NCBI GenBank assembly: GCA_026990595.1 | Contig: JALXCZ010000048.1 | Span: forward strand, 42,293-106,292 | Length of the DNA: 64,000 nucleotides | Source of the DNA: Sulfurovum sp. | GTDB taxonomy: Bacteria > Campylobacterota > Campylobacteria > Campylobacterales > Sulfurovaceae | Direction: 5' to 3' | Shown here: positions 54,904 to 62,338 of the stretch, one piece after another | How the letters are laid out: each line of letters opens with the position of its first letter | Numbering within the stretch: position 1 is the stretch's first letter | Position numbers and translations under genes: made by a program | Notes under the pieces: generated by a model | The model's database searches: none | Told to the model about the DNA's origin: nothing | What the model saw: the letters and a program-made list of their open reading frames with translations, nothing else

Positions 54904-57900
54904 ATGAAATATTTTATTATATTTGTTGCTATTTTTTTTCAATTTGAAAGTCTTTATGCTTTCCGTAGTAATGACCTATCAGATAGAGAAAAATGTATTT
55001 GTAATACCACTTGGGAACTGGTACAATCACCTCATACAACTGATTCAGATTATTATAAACAAACTGGGTATTTCCCTCCAGCTTTTTTTATGGATTGTTT
55101 TAAAATGGGAACTAATCATTTGCATCTTGAGTGGTATACTAATACAAAATGTGATGATACAAGATATATTAATGGGACAGCTTATTGTTTTACTAATTTA
55201 ACAGGTCATGTTGTTGTTGATAATTATGTTTGTGCTGCTTGTACCGAGCCCTCCGATCCGGTACCAGACCCTCCGCAGGATACCAACACAACCCAATGGG
55301 AACTCTTAGCAGAAAAATCATGTAAAGACAATACTGCTCTACCGCAGGAATGTAGTGATAACAACACTTCAGACATTTTGGTGCAAACATGGAAAACTGG
55401 GTGTTGTGGTACAAACACTAAGTGTTGGAAGTCTACACCAGTGTGTCATGAGCCTGATACCACATTCCCACATCAGGCAAGTAATGAAGAAGTCATAGAC
55501 ATATGGTCTGAACCAAAAGACAGAAGTGCGCAGTGTAGTGAGAACAAGGGTACAGTACAGGAGAAGCGTGTTTCTTGTAAAAAGCAATACCGTTGTGTAA
55601 AAACCACAGACAGTTGTCCTTTAGAAAAAAACGAACCTATCAGCTCTTACGTCTCTCCTCGTGATGGTGTCTTCCATGAAGACATTGAAGTGACGGGAGC
55701 AGACTTTGGTCTGCACTACTCCTCTGCCAATGTTGATGATATGAACATCGCCCATGGCTGGAGTCTCAGTAATTATGCGAGACTGGATGGAGACAGGCTC
55801 TACTATGGAAGCGGGCAGATTTATACATTAACAATCGTATTTGGAGAGAATAACCATACTTTGATGCCCTCTGGCAACATGGAGTATGTTTTTGATGACA
55901 ATGGCACACTGCTACAAACCCGTGATCTCTACACAAAAGAGACAAAAAACACCTTTGGGTACGATAATATGGGTAGATTGGTAACAATCACCGATATTTA
56001 TGGAGAAATTTCAACACTAGAACGCGATGCCAATGGTACGGTAACGGCTATCGTCGCTCCTACGGGGCAGAGAACGCTTTTACATATAGACAGTAACGGT
56101 GATTTGCTAGAAGTACAGTATGAAGATACCAGCTCGTATGCCTTTAGCTATGAGCGCCATTTAATGACTAAAGAGACAGAACCCAACGGTAATGCCTTTT
56201 TACATTTCTTTGATGCCAACGGTAAGGTCTTTAAAGTCATTGATGCCGAGCAGGCAGAGTGGGAGTTTGCTTCAGCCATAGGTACTGACTTTGGTAGCCA
56301 TACCGTCACAAAAGCCTCTGGAGATATGATTTATTACAAAAACCACTTTGTACAAAACGGTGTACTTAAATCAGAGAAGAGACTGCCAACAGGTGACATT
56401 ATCACGTATGAAAATGCAATAGATGATACCAACAGTACCGTGACAAGTTGTGGGATGCGAACAACCAGGATTTACAAGAAAAATGCCGACGGCACACTCT
56501 ATAAGGATCCTTACACAAACAGACGCATGTTAGAGAGCAGTACGGTCAGAACACCAGGCGGTTTGCAAAAAGTCACGACAGTAGAGAAGCGCTACAGAGC
56601 AGATGACAACGGCACACTGAAGAACATCTATACCGCCACCACCACAAACGCCAAACGCTACAAAGCCAAGAGAGACTATCTGCGCCACCGTGCATGGCAG
56701 ATCTCGCCTCTTGGCAAAAAGATCACGACACGCTACGACAGCCGCAATGTCAATCTCCTCTCCATCAAGCCCTATGCGCAGTACAAAACGACCTACACCT
56801 ACGATGACAAAGGCAGGGTCACCAAAGCCAAAACCGGTTTCCGCACAACAACCTACAGCTATGATGACAGAGGCAACATGCAGAGCTTGACCGACCCTCT
56901 CGGGCGTACGACACACTACGGCTACGACAGCCGTGACCGCCTCACAGAGGTCACCTACCCGGACGGTACCAGTCTGCACTACGCCTATGACAGTAACGGC
57001 AACATGACACTGCTGCAGACACCAATCCCAACAGACCATACCTTCGGCTACAACGGCGTGAACAAACGCACCGCCTACACCACCCCGCTGCAAAAGGTCA
57101 CCACCTACAGCTACGACAAGCAAAGACGGCTTGTTAAGCTCACCAAGCCAAGCGGCAAAAGCATCGAGACGACCTACACAAACGGCAGGGTCTCCAAAGT
57201 CACAACCCCAGAAGATACCATAGACTACACCTACGCCTGCCAGAGCTACCCTTCTGCCATCACCAAAGGCAGTGAGAGCATCGCCTACAGTTACGACGGT
57301 ACCCTGATAACAGGTATCGCACTCTCAGGTACCCTAAGCCAAAGCATCGCCTACAGCTACAACAACGACTTCCTGCCTCTCTCCATCACTTACGCAGGAT
57401 CACAGACCGCCTACAGCTACAACAAAGACAACGAACTGATCCAAAGCGGCAGCTACACCATCACCCGCACCAAACGCTTCGGCTTGGATGTCAACATCAC
57501 AGACGGCATCTACACACAGACAAGCCACTACAACCTCTACGGAGAGCTTGGCAGACGATCCGATGCACTCTTTGGGGTGAAGCTCTACAGAAACAAAGCC
57601 GGACAGATCACCAAAAAGATAGAGACCCTCCAAGGCAAAAAGACCACCTACACCTACCGCTATGATGCCAGAGGCAGACTCACTACCGTCAGAAAGAACA
57701 GAAAAGTAGTAGAGTACTACACCTATGATGCCAACGGCAACAGACTCACCGCCACAAGCAAAGAGCGCAACATCACCAATCAGCTGCAATCCTACAATAC
57801 CGATGATGAGATCACCCTCATCGGACAGCTTGAGCAGAGCTACGACGAAGACGGCTACCTCACTGCCAAAACCCTCCCCGACGGCAGCCGCTACACCTAC

Positions 57901-58773
57901 AGCTACAACACCCTCGGAGCCCTCACCGATGCCACACTCCCTGACGGCACACAGATCCACTACATCACCGACCCTCTTAACAGACGTATCGCCAAAGAGG
58001 TGAATGGCACGATAACAGAAAAGTATCTCTGGGAAGACCTTACGACACTATTGGCAGTTTATGACAGTAATAATAATTTGATTCAGAGATTTGAATATGC
58101 TGATGGCAGGATGCCTATTTCCATGACCGATGCAAGCGGTAAGAGATACTATCTGCATTATGATCAGGTGGGAAGCCTAAGAGCCATCAGTAGGGTGTTG
58201 TCCCCCGACAACACCATCAAGTTGGTTAAAGAAATAACCTATGATACTTATGGTAATATCATAAACGACAGCAACCGTTCTTTGACAGTACCGTTTGGTT
58301 TCGCCGGCGGACTCTACGACCCTGATACGAAGCTGACGCACTTCGGCTTTAGAGAGTATGATGCCTATACCGGGAAGTGGACGAGCAAAGACCCCATTGG
58401 GTTTGCCGGTGGGGACTCAAATTTGTATGGGTATGTGTTGGGGGATCCGGTAAGCTTTTTTGACCCAGATGGATTGATAAACCGTAGCGGTGGACATGGG
58501 CATAACAGGAACTACCACCCTTTCCCTTCCGACCAATTGCCATATGATCCAACATATATTTCTTGTTCACAATATCCAAGCACAACTATCGAAGGAAAAG
58601 CATTACATTCTATTTGTAAAAGTTTTCCAAGTACTCCTTACTTTAATTGCACTAGAAAATGTTTAGCTAAAAAAGTTGGATGTAACGGTGATGATCCTGA
58701 TTTCTCTTATTATTATAGTGATCATCCTGTGTGTTTTTGGGAATGTCATTTGATTCCTTTGTATGGACAGTGA
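54904..58773 (+). CDS. Sec-exported Rhs/YD-repeat protein with Cys-rich C-terminal tip
   Basis: A 1289-residue protein: signal peptide (~1-19), a Cys-rich N-terminal region (~30-240), then YD repeats (YDxxGR, YDSNGN, YSYDDRGN types, ~340-1130) forming the Rhs shell, and the hyperconserved closing block (FGFREYDAYTGKWTSKDPIG ... DSNLYGYV, ~1140-1185). The tip (~1193-1289) has seven Cys and no toxin family I recognise. In Rhs systems the tip is the toxic part. There is no PAAR or VgrG, so export is probably by Sec, not T6SS. A REP unit is inserted in frame near ~1097. Confidence 0.88.
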   Translation: MKYFIIFVAIFFQFESLYAFRSNDLSDREKCICNTTWELVQSPHTTDSDYYKQTGYFPPAFFMDCFKMGTNHLHLEWYTNTKCDDTRYINGTAYCFTNLTGHVVVDNYVCAACTEPSDPVPDPPQDTNTTQWELLAEKSCKDNTALPQECSDNNTSDILVQTWKTGCCGTNTKCWKSTPVCHEPDTTFPHQASNEEVIDIWSEPKDRSAQCSENKGTVQEKRVSCKKQYRCVKTTDSCPLEKNEPISSYVSPRDGVFHEDIEVTGADFGLHYSSANVDDMNIAHGWSLSNYARLDGDRLYYGSGQIYTLTIVFGENNHTLMPSGNMEYVFDDNGTLLQTRDLYTKETKNTFGYDNMGRLVTITDIYGEISTLERDANGTVTAIVAPTGQRTLLHIDSNGDLLEVQYEDTSSYAFSYERHLMTKETEPNGNAFLHFFDANGKVFKVIDAEQAEWEFASAIGTDFGSHTVTKASGDMIYYKNHFVQNGVLKSEKRLPTGDIITYENAIDDTNSTVTSCGMRTTRIYKKNADGTLYKDPYTNRRMLESSTVRTPGGLQKVTTVEKRYRADDNGTLKNIYTATTTNAKRYKAKRDYLRHRAWQISPLGKKITTRYDSRNVNLLSIKPYAQYKTTYTYDDKGRVTKAKTGFRTTTYSYDDRGNMQSLTDPLGRTTHYGYDSRDRLTEVTYPDGTSLHYAYDSNGNMTLLQTPIPTDHTFGYNGVNKRTAYTTPLQKVTTYSYDKQRRLVKLTKPSGKSIETTYTNGRVSKVTTPEDTIDYTYACQSYPSAITKGSESIAYSYDGTLITGIALSGTLSQSIAYSYNNDFLPLSITYAGSQTAYSYNKDNELIQSGSYTITRTKRFGLDVNITDGIYTQTSHYNLYGELGRRSDALFGVKLYRNKAGQITKKIETLQGKKTTYTYRYDARGRLTTVRKNRKVVEYYTYDANGNRLTATSKERNITNQLQSYNTDDEITLIGQLEQSYDEDGYLTAKTLPDGSRYTYSYNTLGALTDATLPDGTQIHYITDPLNRRIAKEVNGTITEKYLWEDLTTLLAVYDSNNNLIQRFEYADGRMPISMTDASGKRYYLHYDQVGSLRAISRVLSPDNTIKLVKEITYDTYGNIINDSNRSLTVPFGFAGGLYDPDTKLTHFGFREYDAYTGKWTSKDPIGFAGGDSNLYGYVLGDPVSFFDPDGLINRSGGHGHNRNYHPFPSDQLPYDPTYISCSQYPSTTIEGKALHSICKSFPSTPYFNCTRKCLAKKVGCNGDDPDFSYYYSDHPVCFWECHLIPLYGQ
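58191..58214 (+). repeat. REP family A unit inside the rhs coding sequence
   Basis: A 24-base palindrome opening with TAGGGTGTTGT, the same unit as in the adk-aspS gap. In the Rhs protein it adds residues SRVLSPDNTI. The orphan copy lacks it (there the sequence passes directly from AVSDTNHN to IVKE). So the repeat entered a gene without breaking the frame. Confidence 0.65.
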
Positions 58774-58775
58774 TT

Positions 58776-59024
58776 ATGAAAATTATAAATTTTGTACCGG
58801 TTATTTTGTTTATCTTTTTGTTGTTTCCTTTTATGCTGGATTATCTACCAAAAAATGATATATTGGGAGGAGTGACCTACTTACTGTATCTATTTGCAAT
58901 GATTGCCCTCCCTATTGTTTGTATTATCTCTTTAGTTATGTTTTTTTTAGGATATTTTCCAAACTATTTTAAAAGTACATATCCATATATCTCAATTCTA
59001 TTTGTGCTTTATAAAATATTGTAA
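58776..59024 (+). CDS. small membrane protein, candidate immunity protein
   Basis: An 82-residue protein with two or three hydrophobic segments (residues ~5-22, ~30-60, and a C-terminal one). It starts 2 bases after the rhs stop; an upstream frame extension would overlap rhs and is not used. Immediate 3' position after a toxin tip is where cognate immunity proteins lie. A membrane immunity protein would imply a membrane-acting tip. No family recognised. Confidence 0.55.
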   Translation: MKIINFVPVILFIFLLFPFMLDYLPKNDILGGVTYLLYLFAMIALPIVCIISLVMFFLGYFPNYFKSTYPYISILFVLYKIL

Positions 59025-59059
59025 AACATAGGCTTAGGTGCTGAAGGAGGACTTGACGC

Positions 59060-59368
59060 ATGTCTTGTGATTACTTGCCCAATAAATTAAACATACTAGT
59101 CAAACAAATTGCTTGGTTTAATAAAATATCAAGAAATAAGTTAATTTTATTTTTATTGATCTCAATAATCTTACTGGATACACTTTTTTCAAAAGAATTT
59201 TTGTACATCGGATTAAAATTTCTGTTTCTAATTATATTTTTATCGTTTGGAAGAGATGATTTTTTAGAATTACTATCAGAGAATAAAAATAGTAATGTCC
59301 AAAGTAGTCTATATTGTTTTTCAATGTATTTTACAATTCTGATAGGTATATTATTTATAATAATATAG
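59060..59368 (+). CDS. second small membrane protein of the island
   Basis: A 102-residue protein with AAGGAGGA ahead of its ATG. Two strongly hydrophobic segments (~29-40 and ~50-66) and a C-terminal one (ILIGILFIII) are seen; the rest is Asn/Lys-rich. Position between rhs cassettes suggests an immunity protein for the current or an earlier tip. Its sequence is not clearly related to the preceding small protein. No family recognised. Confidence 0.55.
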   Translation: MSCDYLPNKLNILVKQIAWFNKISRNKLILFLLISIILLDTLFSKEFLYIGLKFLFLIIFLSFGRDDFLELLSENKNSNVQSSLYCFSMYFTILIGILFIII

Positions 59369-59390
59369 AGGAGATAACAAGAACCTCATA

Positions 59391-59450
59391 AAACATACCT
59401 ATAACCAAGTAGGAAGCCTCATGGTCGTCAGCAGGGTGTTCTCTGGCTCC
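59391..59450 (+). pseudogene. vestige of an older rhs cassette
   Basis: About 60 bases translate to HTYNQVGSLMVVSRVFSGS, matching the HYDQVGSLRAISRVLS part of the main rhs protein (39 aligned bases, about ten differences, at 58161-58199). It has no start and ends in unrelated DNA. It retains the start of the family A repeat (AGCAGGGTGTT), so it descends from a repeat-bearing rhs copy. It sits between the small membrane gene and the orphan rhs. Confidence 0.7.
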
Positions 59451-59462
59451 CATTTTCTCTAG

Positions 59463-59483
59463 CTCCCACGTTTCACGTGGTAG
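59463..59483. repeat. REP family B unit (degenerate)
   Basis: CTCCCACGTTTCACGTGGTAG forms a hairpin (CCACGT / ACGTGG around TTC). It resembles the RAYT-flanking repeats at 61424 and 62110 but has diverged. It is just upstream of the orphan rhs. Confidence 0.6.
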
Positions 59484-59518
59484 CCCCACCTAAAGCCACA
59501 CTACGCTAAAATAACCCC

Positions 59519-60925
59519 ATGTCCCACAATCCAAGACTTGCACCAAACTCAGCCACCATCACCCGCACCATCCACTTCGGCTTGGATATCAACATCACAG
59601 ACGGCAGCTACACACAGACAAGCCACTACAACCTCTACGGAGAGCTTGGCAGGCAGTCTGATGCACTCTTTGGGGTGAAGCTCTACAGAAACAAAGCAGG
59701 ACAGATCACCAAAAAGAGTGAGACCCTCCAAGGCAACAAGACCACCTACTCCTACCGCTATGATGCCAGAGGCAGACTTACTACTGTCAGAAAGAACAGA
59801 AAAGTAGTAGAGCACTATACCTACGACAGTAACGGCAACAGACTCACCGCCACAAGCAAAGAGCGCAACATCACCAATCAGCTGCAATCCTACAATGCCG
59901 ATGATGAGATCACCCTCATCGGACAGCTTGAGCAGAGCTATGACGAAGACGGCTACCTCATAGCCAAAACCCTCCCAGACGGCAGCCGCTACACCTACGA
60001 CTACAACACCCTCGGAGCCCTCACCGATGCCACACTGCCTGACGGCACACAGATACACTACATTACCGATCCGATGAACAGACGCATCACCAAAGAGGTA
60101 AACGGCACGATTACAGAAAAGTACCTTTGGGAAGACCTCACGACACTGCTTGCCGTCTATGACAAAGAGGATAACCTCGTATGGCGTTTCGAATATGCCG
60201 ATGGTAGGATGCCCGTCTCCATGACCGATAAGAGTGGTAATAGATATTATCTGCATTATGATCAGGTAGGAAGCCTTCGTGCGGTATCGGATACCAATCA
60301 CAATATCGTCAAAGAAATAACCTATGATACTTATGGTAATATCATAAACGATACAAATCGTTCTTTAAAAGTGCCGTTTGGTTTTGCTGGAGGGCTTTAT
60401 GATCCCGATACGAAGCTGACGCACTTTGGATTTAGAGAGTATGATGCTTATACCGGCAAGTGGACGAGTAAAGACCCTAGCGGGTTTGCCGGTGGGGACT
60501 CGAATTTGTATGGATATGTTTGGGCTGATCCAGTTAACTGGATTGATGAGAATGGATTGACAGCAATTGCAATTCCGTTCACCCCTACAATAAGCCCTGT
60601 TACAATTTTCCCAACACTTGGTGCAGGTATGGTGTATGAATCTGCTATGTTGGGTTATGATACAGGCTACGCTTTGGCAGAATGGTGGGATCATTATGGA
60701 GAGAATGACTCTGTAATGGATGATTATGTTTGTTATGCGAAAGGAGACAAGATGCTTTCTCCAGGGGAAATTGATAAACTTAAAAAAGGTGGAGTTCATC
60801 CCCATGATTTAAAAGAAAATGCAAGACAAGATTTATATAAAGATAAAAATGGAAATATAGTTGTAAAGCCTAAAGGCGGGAAAGGACCTGGCGAACCGAC
60901 AGGTTTAAATATAAATGACTTCTAA
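59519..60925 (+). CDS. orphan rhs cassette with a polymorphic toxin type 33-like tip
   Basis: A 468-residue frame lacking any signal peptide. From ~residue 14 to ~343 it closely matches the C-terminal Rhs shell of the main gene (nt ~57456-58480). The tip (~345-468) is different: a hydrophobic Ala/Gly/Thr stretch, then SPGEIDKLKKGGVHPHDLKE, NGNIVVKPKGGKGPGEPTGL and INDF. I recall this pattern from Ntox33/polymorphic toxin type 33 tips, but from memory. It cannot be exported as it stands; a reserve tip available by recombination with the main gene is likely. Confidence 0.82.
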   Translation: MSHNPRLAPNSATITRTIHFGLDINITDGSYTQTSHYNLYGELGRQSDALFGVKLYRNKAGQITKKSETLQGNKTTYSYRYDARGRLTTVRKNRKVVEHYTYDSNGNRLTATSKERNITNQLQSYNADDEITLIGQLEQSYDEDGYLIAKTLPDGSRYTYDYNTLGALTDATLPDGTQIHYITDPMNRRITKEVNGTITEKYLWEDLTTLLAVYDKEDNLVWRFEYADGRMPVSMTDKSGNRYYLHYDQVGSLRAVSDTNHNIVKEITYDTYGNIINDTNRSLKVPFGFAGGLYDPDTKLTHFGFREYDAYTGKWTSKDPSGFAGGDSNLYGYVWADPVNWIDENGLTAIAIPFTPTISPVTIFPTLGAGMVYESAMLGYDTGYALAEWWDHYGENDSVMDDYVCYAKGDKMLSPGEIDKLKKGGVHPHDLKENARQDLYKDKNGNIVVKPKGGKGPGEPTGLNINDF

Positions 60926-60935
60926 GGAATAAGAA

Positions 60936-61343
60936 ATGATAGATAATGCAGATAATGAAGTATTTATAAAATTTTCAATACAAAAATTTAAAAAAAAGCA
61001 TTTTGAAATTACTAGTTATCTAAATATTGAACCTTCAAAAACATGGGTAGAAGGAGATTTGAAGACCAATAAAGGAACCATTAAGTACAAAAGTAATGGT
61101 TGGGAAATAGAGTTAAAAAAAGACAATGTAATGCACATAGATGAGTTTTTGGAAGAACTGATGATTTTACTTTTGCCCAAGAAAAAAAAATTAATTAATT
61201 TAAAAGATGGAATTAAAAAAATCAGTATTATTGTATACTCAAAAAAATCAATGCCAAGTTTTGTCTATAAACATAAAATTATTTCATTTTTGAATGATAC
61301 AAATATTGAATTAGAGCAGGATATATATTGTATGGGGACATAA
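60936..61343 (+). CDS. DUF4279-like candidate immunity protein
   Basis: A 135-residue soluble protein, ten bases after the orphan rhs stop. The segment TSYLNIEPSKTWVEGDLKTN matches the DUF4279 pattern (itxxLgIeP.k.w.kGe), and VFIKFSIQ at the start and the DEFLEELMILL helix also fit. DUF4279 proteins are typical immunity proteins in polymorphic toxin loci, so it probably neutralises the orphan tip. Confidence 0.7.
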   Translation: MIDNADNEVFIKFSIQKFKKKHFEITSYLNIEPSKTWVEGDLKTNKGTIKYKSNGWEIELKKDNVMHIDEFLEELMILLLPKKKKLINLKDGIKKISIIVYSKKSMPSFVYKHKIISFLNDTNIELEQDIYCMGT

Positions 61344-61369
61344 AATAAAGGGGACTATCATTCCCTTAG

Positions 61370-61403
61370 GGCATAGCGGCATAGGGGTCTGGCATAGGGG
61401 TCG
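61370..61403 (+). repeat. short tandem repeat
   Basis: Two 13-base tandem copies (GGCATAGGGGTC + T or G, 61378-61390 and 61391-61403) follow a partial copy (GGCATAGC, 61370-61377). They lie between the immunity gene and the REP flanking the RAYT. Confidence 0.7.
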
Positions 61404-61423
61404 GGTGATGCTAATGCTATAGT

Positions 61424-61458
61424 TTCCTCGTTCCCACGTTGCACGTGGGAATGCATAC
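61424..61458 (+). repeat. REP family B, left copy
   Basis: A 35-base unit beginning TTCCTCG, containing the hairpin TTCCCACGT / ACGTGGGAA (61431-61451) around TGC and ending ATGCATAC. It is an exact inverted copy of 62110-62144. Confidence 0.85.
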
Positions 61459-61469
61459 ATCAACTAAAA

Positions 61470-62003
61470 CTACCAAAAACGCTCAACCTCCAATAACCCA
61501 TCAATCCCCTCATAATCTCTAGCACTGGAGTATCTCCAATATGATGCCTCATCTACATACCCACGCTTGACAGGGTTATGATGGATATACTTAATCTTGC
61601 TTATCATCATCGCATCTGTTTGCATGAGTTTTGGTTGTATGCCTTCTTGCCATAATTGGTACTCTCTGTCTACTTTGTGGGCTTTTTTATAGAAAACAAG
61701 TTGTTCTAGTATGGTTTTTACATTTTCTCTTTGTAAAAGCTTAATGAGTTCTCTTGCCGTATGCCCTTTAAACTTTGCTATACTTTTACCTATGTCATCA
61801 CTTTGGGCTACGATATGTAGATGATTTTCAAGTATCACATAAGCATAGAGTTTGAAATTATCAGTTTTTTGTAGGTATCTAAAGCTTTCAAGTAGTATCT
61901 CTACGCTTTCTTTCCTTGTGAAGAGTGGTATCCAGTTGAGTACCGTACATGTAATGAAGTGTGGATGTGTTGGTTCATATATTTTATATCTGCTTCTGCC
62001 CAT
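61470..62003 (-). CDS. REP-associated tyrosine transposase (RAYT, Y1_Tnp)
   Basis: A 177-residue protein of the TnpA-REP group of HUH enzymes. The HUH motif is ENHLHIVAQ (~58-66), preceded by HFITCTVLNW. A candidate catalytic Tyr is in the IKYIHHNPVKRGYVDEASYW segment (~138-155), whose IHHNPVKRG is the RAYT hallmark. SARDYEG closes the domain. It is complete in length, so probably active. No second transposon gene is associated. Its upstream region includes the 22-base motif and an ATTATA (minus-strand TATAAT) box at 62045-62050. Confidence 0.9.
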   Translation of the reverse strand: MGRSRYKIYEPTHPHFITCTVLNWIPLFTRKESVEILLESFRYLQKTDNFKLYAYVILENHLHIVAQSDDIGKSIAKFKGHTARELIKLLQRENVKTILEQLVFYKKAHKVDREYQLWQEGIQPKLMQTDAMMISKIKYIHHNPVKRGYVDEASYWRYSSARDYEGIDGLLEVERFW

Positions 62004-62071
62004 AGTTTTATACCCTCAAGGGGGTACCCTGTCTTTTTTCTTGTATTATAGTTGAATAAAATGCGAAGGTG

Positions 62072-62093
62072 TAAAAATATGTCATATTGTCAT
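62072..62093 (-). promoter_or_regulatory. 22-base motif shared with the nadK upstream region
   Basis: On the minus strand this reads the same 22 bases as 40513-40534. It is 69 bases ahead of the RAYT start codon, and a TATAAT box lies between (62045-62050 on the complement). An exact 22-base match is unlikely by chance even in AT-rich DNA of this size, but copy number in the genome is unknown. Confidence 0.45.
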
Positions 62094-62109
62094 TTAATTT
62101 CTAATTGCA

Positions 62110-62144
62110 GTATGCATTCCCACGTGCAACGTGGGAACGAGGAA
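62110..62144 (-). repeat. REP family B, right copy
   Basis: Exact inverted copy of 61424-61458, with hairpin 62117-62137. Its outer edge meets the first base of the duplicated mrdA segment. Confidence 0.85.
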
Positions 62145-62322
62145 TGCACCATTTAATAATCCGGAGTTCGTTGTAACGGTACTGGTAGAACATGGAGGAC
62201 ATGGAGGAAGTACAGCAGGTCCTATTGCCGCAGATATTTATAAGTGGCTTTATAGAAACAGATATTTTAAAAAGAAGCCCCCAAAGAATACAGTAAATAT
62301 AGATGTAAATAATTCAAAATAG
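62144..62322 (+). pseudogene. displaced 3' end of mrdA (PBP2)
   Basis: The first 117 bases (62144-62260) are identical to 54649-54765; the reading frame continues to a stop at 62322 with a tail (RYFKKKPPKNTVNIDVNNSK) unlike that of the present mrdA. There is no own start codon or transpeptidase domain. It is best read as the original end of mrdA, cut off when the island arrived, though the reverse is possible. Confidence 0.85.
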
Positions 62323-62338
62323 CATGGTTTACGTTGAC

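Larger units (their letters stand above)
54766..62143. other. Rhs/polymorphic toxin island inserted at the mrdA 3' end
   Basis: The region between the 117-bp direct repeats contains a full-length rhs gene, two small membrane proteins, a rhs vestige, an orphan rhs cassette with a different tip, a candidate immunity gene and a RAYT element. The rhs cores look clearly richer in G and C than the flanking chromosome, while their tips and the small genes are AT-rich, a pattern usual for Rhs loci. The direct repeats would allow loss of about 7.5 kb by recombination. Confidence 0.75.
61424..62144. mobile_element. RAYT element with inverted REP ends
   Basis: The transposase gene lies between perfect 35-base inverted repeats (61424-61458 and 62110-62144). 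Its right end directly abuts the displaced mrdA segment, sharing one base. IS200/IS605-type Y1 enzymes move single-stranded DNA guided by such hairpins, without target duplication. Confidence 0.72.

Noticed and set aside
57400..57960. Long open frame on the minus strand inside the main rhs gene, and a similar one at 59549-60301
   Set aside because: Both are antisense to the same homologous YD-repeat sequence; composition (Val/Gly-rich, no domain) fits the mirror image of a GC-richer repetitive gene.
61344..61469. Small RNA gene in the gap before the RAYT
   Set aside because: The hairpin is one of two exact inverted REPs and the rest is a short tandem repeat; no promoter-terminator pair was seen.
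62131..62322. Independent small gene starting with GTG in the REP
   Set aside because: The protein is the PBP2 C-terminus, identical over 39 residues to mrdA, and the start lies in a repeat; it is a displaced gene end.
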